Source: Isoetes taiwanensis (Eukaryota > Streptophyta > Lycopodiopsida > Isoetales > Isoetaceae). Taken from it: 64,000 bases of DNA. The notes under the pieces are model-generated. The model did not search any database. It had not been told where the DNA came from and saw nothing but the letters and a program-made list of their open reading frames with translations. Within the stretch, counting starts at the first letter, position 1, and every line of letters starts with the position of its first letter. Position numbers and translations under genes: made by a program. The stretch lies in NCBI GenBank assembly GCA_021234155.1, contig JAJEKV010000011.1:3717069-3781068 (forward strand), read 5' to 3'. Below are positions 56,121 through 64,000 of this stretch, piece by piece.

Positions 56121-58237
56121 ACATATAGAAACATGCAAAATGCAAGAGAAACGAAGGTTTCTACTCTAGTCCCATTATGAATAGGTCCATTATGACAACG
56201 ATAAAGCCCATCCTATTACATGTAAAGCAAAAAATTACATGTTTAACCACAAGGCCAAAAATTACATATTTTAAATGAATAATCAATTTTCGACGCGGTG
56301 GTTTACGTTTTTTTTTTTTTTTTTATAAGATCAAGAACTTGATGTTACAATTTAAAATCAGAATTTCAAGGAGGTAGGTAGATACCCATCAATGAAGGAA
56401 GGAAAGTTAATTGAAAAATCAAAGAAAGGATCCTCAAGAGCAATGTACTGTGCTACGAATGTCACTAATGGATTGAGTTTCCCAATCATACCACATGGTT
56501 GTTTATAATATGATGGAACCATTTTTTTACCATTATGTAACAACTTGCACTGCATCCCAAGTATGTGACAGCCTCAATAATTATATTCCATTAGCTATTG
56601 GCTACATAAACATATAACTACATAAAAATACATTTTAAATCTTCCTGGCCATATGGGCATATCCCTAAGCCTTGACCAAACGTCACCATGCTTCTGAGCA
56701 AAACTGAAGTAGAATCCATGCTTGTTGGAATCTAAACAGGTTACTATTTGAACAACCTTTCTCCTTATGCTCTCTAGATGCATTTAGGAAGGTTCTTAAA
56801 AGTTCAACCAGAAAATGATATAATATGTCATATGGTCATTAGAGGACTATAATTTGTTGTACGCATTCACCAAAACCAACCACTTGCTGGCTCTTTTGGT
56901 TTGAGAAGAATGAGAACAGATGTATAGAAACTTAAGTTCTCTAATAGTAGGAAAAACCACAGACTAGTTAAACAAATAGTGTTTCAAAAGCTTAAATGCA
57001 ACCATTGGTGTTTTCATCTTCCAAGACAAACATTATATGTTGTCAAATCCGGTAGAAATATACCAAAAAAATGAACCAAATTACTGCCAGCTGCAATTCT
57101 TCCTAATCCTTCGTTATATGCAAAACTGCAATTATAAATCTTTAACCAAAATGCTCTGTAGTTTCACCTGCATTTTGTTGTTGGAGCCTGCTGATGCGTG
57201 TTGTGTACCAAAAAGTAGTGGCATGTAAATTCTGACTTGGCCAGCTGCAAAATAAAATAGCTTTGCAGATCACAAATACACGCAAATTGCAATGCAACCA
57301 ACCTCTCAACAAGTAAGTGAAAAACTTCCATTTCCAAAATAGGTTACAAAATATTCCTCATTTCCGATTTGACATGGGTTTTAGGTACATATCCTATCTT
57401 CTTCAGTAGAACTGTGTCTGTCTGTATATCAATCAAACCCAAACAGACCGGGCTGTGCAAAAGCACTTCGATCAGAAAAATGTGAGCTAGAAGATCTCAG
57501 AGTATGGAGTAACTGGTTGAAAGACCAAACGTAAAGGACGGTTGTCCCACATTCAGTTTTTTTATCCAATAGATGTGTGACACGTGTCCGTGTCCTTTTT
57601 TCAAACACAGAAAGTAAAATTTTTACTCGTTTACTTTTTCTTCTCGACGCTCGGCCGCTTTTACTCCCTCTTTCGCTTTTTTTACTTGTCATTTCGCTTT
57701 TTTGCCCGATGCGGTACACGTATGGCGACGCCGGATTGGTCCAACCGTCCCTTTTACGTTAATGCAAAGGCCCCGGCTGTTTAATTTTACGCCGGTCCAA
57801 GCGGGCCTCGGCTCGGCGTCCCCCCTTTCCCGGCAGAAAACAGCCGGGGGCCTTTCCTTATCCGCACAAAGAAATTGATGCGGCGGCCTTGCGGCCGCCG
57901 CGAACATTTCTCTTCTCCAACCCACTGCAAAAGAAGTTTTGTGCTAAGTCGAATAGATCTCAATTCTGGACATTTTTGAGCTGCGACGATAGATATGTAT
58001 GTTGATTGCAGTTCACATATTGTGAGGCAAGTCAAGACATGCCTGTTCGACCCCATATTCTTTGCAGGAATGGTCTAGAGTGCCCAACATAGAATATTCC
58101 TCATAAACTACTGCAATCTAATGGCCTCGAAAAAATTTAGAACATGTGAAATGATAATACACCCTACAAATAATGGAATATTACAAACTGCCTATATGTA
58201 GAGATGAGACAAAAAGTAAGTAGTTTTCAAAGTTAGT
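56121..58237. other. Anonymous DNA, GC-rich patch near 57.7-57.9 kb
   Basis: A poly-T tract lies near 56309-56325. The stretch 57640-57905 is GC-rich (gcggcggccttgcggccgccg) and could be a promoter or CpG-rich spot, but no gene follows that I can recognise. Confidence 0.4.
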
Positions 58238-58276
58238 ATGTCCCATAGGCCGATTGGCCATCGTGGACAATAAAAA
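58238..58276 (+). repeat. LINE/SINE 3' end signature
   Basis: tgtcccata, hairpin ggccgattggcc (58248-58259), then cgtggacaataaaaatcg. This is the same order as at 61541-61580. The upstream body is not defined. Confidence 0.65.
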
Positions 58277-60661
58277 TCGTTCAATAACCATAACAAACCA
58301 TCCATATTTTATCTCGAAATTTGCCCAACGTTCCATGACGAACAACCACAAATAGAAAGGGAATTTCCAATAATATAGAAATTGGGTCTCTTTTTTTTGC
58401 TGGGGTGTAATTTTATGCTGCCACATGGCACTCTTACGCAATGTGGAATGGAAGTTGGGTAGCCACATTCATCGCATGACAGGCTCTCCCGATTACCATT
58501 TATCGTGGCTCGTTCTAGACCCAAAGCACCAGGTTTTTGGAGTGACCACAGTTTGAATCCTTATTCGCAGTTTTGAATGCTTAATTCATAGTTTTGAATG
58601 CGTAAGCGAAATTGGTTAGAAGACTCTGTTGTATTTGTCTTGCTATACGCCACAATGGTCTTTCAAAAGGTTTGTTAACCCTAGAAGTAGTATGATTAAC
58701 CTATAATTTGTTAACATCAAGAGTTCATATTGATATGGGTATTCTTGCTAGTTGAAATTGGTTGTTTCACGAACACAAAATTCTAACATTTGCATAGTAT
58801 AGGCACCATATGCAACCATCTAACGGCATGTGAAGCAATGACAGTCTACAAAATTACATATGCAATGTGACACATCTGAAAGTGCATCAATTGGAATCCG
58901 GTGACACTAAGTTCCAAAATGCACAAACTTCACAAATAACCAGTAATATAGACATGGCACACTATTACTGAGCTGCAAAATGTAACTCTCCTACACGGAT
59001 TCATGTTATTTCTAATTGAATACTTTGGCATAAACACGAAGCTTAATATCCTATGATAAATGTTTAGATATTCTTGGAGCTATGATCTCCGTGTAATATG
59101 AACTATGAATCATGAACTATGAATATTCTGCATATCTGGCAGAACTTCAGTGCAAACTCTGCGTGAAATCAATCATGTCTCCATTGCAAATTATGTTATT
59201 CAGAAGTGAGGAACAACCTCTCATCGAGACAAAGCTGCATTCCGAAACACAAATGAGATGTTTATTGGTCATGGAAATGAATAAGCAAATTGTTTGCAAA
59301 AATGATTATCGTGGCGAATTCGAAGTTTTCTTGGATGGTACTGGCAAATATCATAGCCATGCATGTTTAACACTAGCAGAAGATTGACCAGCTCCATGCT
59401 GACCAATGTAATACAGATTGTATTCCAGGTTGGAAGCTTGCAAATAGTTCATTAAAATATGAGCTATGTGGCACGCTCCCTGTATCATTGTTACACTTCA
59501 TGCCTCATGAGATTCCAGGGGTTACATCTCCCATGATATGCATTGGCATGCTCTTCGGCTGCTTTGCATGGCGTGTGGAAGATCATGACCTGCACAGCTT
59601 AGATTATTTACACTTGTGAGGAAATATTGATCTCGAAGCTCCTTTTGCACTTCTTGGAGAAAAAACAACAATTATGTCACCTGAAGTTCTTGTAGGCGCA
59701 GGTGTCTGGATACTGTAACATATGTTACAGAAAAGAAGGAGAAGCTCCTTGCAGGGGATATGTTACGACAATCCCTTTTTCGGTGAAGCTACTCCAGCAA
59801 ATCTCCATAGCTGCAATCTCTGAAGCGGCTCTGAAGCTCCATAGCTCGCAATCTTTGAAGCTCTGAATTGAAAAATCTCTGAATCTCTACAGGAAAACCT
59901 CGTCCGCAGATTCATAGCTCTGTGAATCGGAATAGCTCGCAATCTCTAATCTCTGCAGAAAAATTCCAACTCGATTTTCCTTCTAGATGTTGAAGGAAAA
60001 TTATGCAGAATGGATGCCAGCCATAGCTTAGCACGCACGCTCGCTGCTTGGATCACAAGAAACTACAGCCTAGTAATTTTTGAACACATCGTCCGTCAAT
60101 TGCATGCAAAGGCTGTCAAATTTAGATGGGAGCTTCTGGCGGAGGGCTTGGAAGCTAAGATCTGGATCGGAATTGATGAGAATGCCCTCTGTGCTGCTGG
60201 TGGTTGCCCCTGTTTCCAAATGCCCCCTTTGCGCCCAATTCTGCTGCCGGAGGCTTCTGCTCCGCCATGATTTTTCTTCGGATGGGAATAAGCTCTTCTT
60301 CGGCGCCCCAGAAATAAGCTCGAACTCTTTACTTTTGTTAATAACGCCATCGTCCAAACGCCAGACCACCAGAGTAAGCCCACTAGCCGCCATAGCCAAT
60401 GCTCAGAACAGCAGAACAGGGTCTTCGAAGGCCCTTCATTTTTCATCTTTTTTTAAGAGCCCCTATTTTTTCCTTCCGGAAATACGTGTCGAATCCCGGA
60501 AGAGGCATCAACGCCGAATATGCCTAAAGAATCTTTCCCATAATAATTATACATGTATTGAAAATATGCAGCAACCTCTGGTATAAAGCTATTTATAATT
60601 TTGAATCTTAAGCCAGTAGCAAAAGACACAGCTAGCAAAAGAGAAAAGGCCTATTCTGGCG
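58277..60661. other. Anonymous DNA
   Basis: A repetitive stretch at 59790-59945 is built of gctctgaagctccatagctc-type phrases. ORFs at 60010-60600 (both strands) have no recognisable domain. Confidence 0.4.
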
Positions 60662-61241
60662 AGCCTATTCACCATTTAGGTATAGGAGTTCCGGTAAGCC
60701 TCAAGCTCATATCATTCGTAAAATGGTTGCAGTTATTTGCAGTCAAATGGTAAGAATCGCCTGTATACCGCAAACACAGATGCTCAATGAATTCTCTGAA
60801 CTCGTCAGGCCCCAAATCAGTGTGCCCAATAATATTGCCTTTCGAAATCTGAATCCAGGGCAGCTTCTGAGGACTACTTCAAAAATCCCGCTCGCAAAGT
60901 ATTCATGGGCACCAAAAGCATACTCCACTCCATGTGCTGCAGCAACAGATATCGATTCTAAGAATTAGTCTTGAAAAACACAAGAAAGCTGATTTGCAGC
61001 TTTAGATTTATGATTCAAAAGAAAAAACTATGATCTCACCTTCAATTTCGGAGTGAAAAATCCCAAACCAACCCAATACATGTAGCCGTTGACAGGAGTC
61101 ATAACATACACATTCAATAAACAGGCGCCTTCATGCTTATAACAGATCATAGAATAATGCTGGAGCAGTCGAAAGACATGATCCGGTCTTTCATTCGCCC
61201 AATAGTCCGGCAGCTTACTCAACCAATCTATTTTTTATGGG
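60662..61241 (-). pseudogene. DeSI-like PPPDE peptidase, frameshifted
   Basis: The minus strand carries the plant DeSI-like (PPPDE/DUF862) protein. The first exon, to about 61037, has LNVYVMTPVNGYMYWVGLG. A donor gtgag follows. An exon from about 60943 (after ctgctgcag) has HGVEYAFGAHEYFASGIFEV and CPGFRFRKAILLGT. The frame then shifts to LGPDEFREFIEHLCLRYTGD and HLTANNCNHFTNDMSLRLTG. The catalytic His (before HGVEYAFG) and Cys (NCNHF) regions are both present. Three single-base deletions break the frame: in the glycine-isoleucine stretch before the His, after LLGT, and at the conserved PxW near the end. These proteases cleave SUMO or related modifiers. The copy is a recent pseudogene or carries assembly errors. 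Confidence 0.88.
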
Positions 61242-61540
61242 TATTCTTGCAACAGGCACATCAGAATGTATGCGACCAAGCAAATCTACGAGACTAGTGT
61301 AAACTGCATCATTCTGTGACTGTTGAAGCGGCATTCGAATGCGTATCTTGTGATCCGGCCTGCCCAAACAATCTATACCGCGTCACACAAACCCTAAAAA
61401 AGCCCAACAGATCGCAACCGCTTACACAGGATATTCTATGGCATATTATACTAAAAATAAATTGAGGCCTTCAAAACATCACTCCACCCAGGAATTTTTT
61501 AATCCGAGTAGTAATCTGCTTGTTACGCTTTTGTATTGGG

Positions 61541-61592
61541 TCCCATAGACTGATTGGTCTCCGTGGACGATAAAAATACCTTCCTTCCTTCC
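61541..61592 (+). repeat. LINE/SINE 3' end signature with (CCTT)n tail
   Basis: Preceded by ttttgtattggg: tcccata, hairpin agactgattggtct (61547-61560), ccgtggacgataaaaa, then (ccttcctt)n. This is the clearest example of the shared 3' signature outside a LINE ORF. Confidence 0.75.
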
Positions 61593-62024
61593 TACGGGCA
61601 ACCCAAACAACAATTTATGCGGATAAGTTATTTCAGACCAAGTTTATGGATAAGAAATAAGCAACGACAATAAGTTCCTAGAAATAAAATAATATCTAGA
61701 TAGTATTACAAAAATCTCGATACTTCTCAACTGGACTGATGAATACTCATTGAAAAACATAATGACTTTTTATAATACGTATGTCTAAAAGTTGTGAGCA
61801 AACATGGTAAGATAAACTCGTATATGCCATGAAGTTAAAATAGAAGCACTTGGAATAATCAATATAAAATATTTCAACAAAAAAGTCACAACTATCATAA
61901 CTACATGATGCTTTGTTCTTTCAACTTAAGTTTTGAAAGTGTATTAAAAAAAGCCATCAATAATTCACAATTCATTTTTTTTTTGTCTATGATGACTCAT
62001 CATCTATTTTGAAGACAAAAACAA

Positions 62025-62290
62025 TCCCAGTTGCAAATGCATATTAATAGCAACAACTTATGACTTTACAATAACTCCACATTGTCAACAAAAGTGCCAT
62101 TTGCAAATGCATAAGTAGTAACAACAACTATACGCACAAATGCACAATTAATATCAATAATAGGAACAACTTATGACTTTACAATAACTCCACATTGTCA
62201 ACAAAAGTCACATTTGCAAATGTATAAGTAGTAACAACAACTTTATGCACAAATGCACAATTAATAGCAATAACTTAGGACTATACAATA
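62025..62290. repeat. Tandem repeat, unit about 115-130 bp
   Basis: Two to three units share tttgcaaatg, acaacttatgactttacaat and ataactccacattgtcaaca, with small indels. Confidence 0.85.
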
Positions 62291-62347
62291 ACGCCATGTA
62301 ATGATCCGCATGCAAATGCAGAATTCAAAGCAAAAAGATTATGACTT

Positions 62348-62684
62348 ACAACAACTCCACACAATGTCTATTAAGCATGACCGTGTCAAAGTTTCTTGGT
62401 GTGCCTTTGTGCCGCTCAATGGACACACATGTCTCACAACTTAAATCGCCACGAAGACAGTATATATTTTATCCTCAATTTATTTACGCGACCAAGACAA
62501 TTGTCTTCTACTTATTTATGACCTCTTATTCTCACTACAACATCTATATTCAAAATATCTTCATTTACCATCCCATTACTCAAAAACCCTTCTCCCGAAA
62601 AAAAAAAAAAGCCTGCTTTACTGCTTGGTAACAAAAAAGGAAGGGGGGTTTTCTTGGCCGGTTGGAGGGGGAGAGGGTTTCTAA
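62348..62684. repeat. Direct repeat, left copy
   Basis: acaacaactccacacaatgt ... ggagggggagagggtttctaa is repeated at 63639-64000. The two share cgcgaccaagacaattgtct and a poly-A interruption before the closing G-rich stretch. They could be LTRs of a small (about 1.65-kb) element or a segmental duplication. Confidence 0.9.
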
Positions 62685-63638
62685 ATATAATTTTAAGTTT
62701 GGAAAAACATCATCCAACTTCATTTAAGGACAATATAATAATATATTTTCCATCTTTTTAATGAATTTTGAGTTATTATATGGAAGCATGCCACTGTAAC
62801 TCTATTGTTTGCCTATTTGCACTTGGAATTTTAATATCATGAGTCGTTTTGGTACATGTGCATCTTATGTGCATCTTGTGTGTCGTTTTGGTCGTGGACG
62901 TAAAAATTCTTATCTTATCTTATTATAGATTTGTTTATGATAATCATATCTACCAAATCAAAGAAGAGTCTATTAATTGAGACTAGATTGAAACTCGAAT
63001 GCACTAAATAACAAATGCCACACTTGGGTGTTGTTGATGCATCATGGTGTCTGAAAAAGACAAGAAACATAAACACTTAAGTGCAAAATCCCTCAATCAA
63101 CCACGGGGCATCTTTTTTTTTTTTTTTATGCATTATCCATATGTAACTGCATTCCATTTGCATCGAATTGACAACTGCTACTTCTTAATCCCACTGAGTT
63201 TTAAACCATGCAATTGCAACTGGCAAGTTTCCATATGCAAGAAAATGTCCAATGTTTGAACTACAAAATAAAATCTCCATGTTCAAAAAAAAGTCACTTG
63301 GTAGGAAAGAAATTGATGTCCTATCTAAAATCATTAGAACAATGACAATTGTCTTTAAAGCATAGGTGGTAGCAAAGAAAATGAAGTCTAGTCTAACATC
63401 TTTAAAAAAAACCACAATGGTCTTTAAAGCAAAGCTAGGTTCTAACTTGTTAAAGCCTTAATAACAAAAATGCCAAGTTTGAATCTTTCTCACTCGAAGA
63501 CATGGGGTCTACTTTGAAAATGCATAAGTACTTCGAAACTACACCATGCCTTACAAGCAATTATGGTTTTATAAAAAACATGCTGATTTTCATGCTACTT
63601 GCATTCTCCAAAGGCCCAAGGAAAAAGTTCCTCTTCAC
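62685..63638. other. Spacer between direct repeats
   Basis: No ORF of note. If the repeats are LTRs this would be the interior of a non-coding element, but no primer-binding site adjoins the left copy. A diverged LINE-tail signature lies at 62889-62925. Confidence 0.45.
62889..62925 (+). repeat. LINE-type 3' tail signature (partial)
   Basis: ggtcgtggacgtaaaaattc followed by ttatcttatctta matches the GGACG-TAAAA plus microsatellite layout, with the same tail unit as the minus-strand copy at 40786. The stem-loop is not recognisable. Confidence 0.5.
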
Positions 63639-63896
63639 ACAACAACTCCACACAATGTCTATTAAGCATGACCTTGTCAAAGTTTCTTGGTGTGCCTTTG
63701 TGCCGCTCAATGGACACACATGTCTCACAACTTAAATGGCACGAAGACAATATATATTTTATCCTCAATTTATTTACGCGACCAAGACAATTGTCTTCTA
63801 CTTATTTATGACCTCTCACTACAACATCTATATTCAAAATATCTTCATTTACCATCCCATTATTCAAAACCCTTCTCCCACCCCCAACAAACCCCC

Positions 63897-63928
<32 letters not shown>

Positions 63929-64000
63929 TTGCTTTACAGCTTGGTAACAAAAAAGGAAGGGGGGTTTTGTTGGCCGGTTGGAGGGGGAGGGGGTTTCTAA
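63639..64000. repeat. Direct repeat, right copy (cut by window end)
   Basis: This is the partner of 62348-62684, with a longer poly-A run (about 63896-63924). It reaches the window end at the same base where homology in the left copy stops (tttctaa), so the true end may lie outside. Confidence 0.9.

Noticed and set aside
60010-60600. Overlapping plus and minus ORFs of 86-168 codons
   Set aside because: Three frames open at once in a GC-richer stretch. None resembles a known protein.

Overview
This window looks like TE-rich nuclear DNA of a land plant. The evidence is a nitrate reductase fragment, a spliced ALG13 homologue, a plant-type GT31 glycosyltransferase exon, a DeSI-like (PPPDE) gene relic, and Ty1/copia, LTR, CACTA, PIF/Harbinger, hAT, LINE and Helitron elements. 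Coding sequence is sparse and split by short introns. The species cannot be fixed from sequence alone; a large non-flowering plant genome such as a fern is a guess.

Layout: 1-1.3 kb is an irregular tandem array. 1.3-8.2 kb is mostly anonymous DNA with local tandem duplications and two weak minus-strand exon candidates. 8.3-15.7 kb is a tandem duplication of an unrecognised gene segment. Its first copy is split by a 4.25-kb Helitron (9200-13450) with clear ends, and its second copy preserves the uninterrupted insertion site. 15.8-16.7 kb continues the gene.

16.7-22.2 kb is a nest of insertions. An RRM fragment and a nitrate reductase fragment lie in tandem on the minus strand. A minus-strand LTR retrotransposon (LTR 19576-21185) sits in the cytochrome b5 HPGG motif of the nitrate reductase piece. 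A CACTA-type end (to 18207) interrupts that retrotransposon's first ORF.

23.2-29.6 kb holds two 5'-truncated LINE copies, three long (CT)n arrays and a Harbinger-like element with a frameshifted transposase, a Myb/SANT-like partner and an extra ORF. 30.1-31.2 kb is an OB-fold-like gene. 32-34 kb has two Helitron 5' ends and a 450-bp purine tract. 34.2-39.7 kb is a decayed copia element whose LTRs are flanked by a further 265-bp direct repeat.

41.2-41.8 kb is a non-autonomous hAT element with an exact 8-bp target duplication. 42-51 kb is mostly anonymous DNA with three minus-strand Helitron 3' ends and gene relics. The best genes are a GT31 exon (51843-52278) and a complete three-exon ALG13 homologue (54294-55015) with a GC-AG intron. 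A DeSI-like gene with single-base frameshifts lies at 60.66-61.24 kb. The window ends in a pair of direct repeats.

A recurring theme is a short 3' signature (stem-loop, then GGACG-type motif and TAAAA, then a short tandem-repeat tail) seen at up to seven places. It ties the LINE copies to several SINE-like or LINE-end fragments and is the most unusual pattern in the window.
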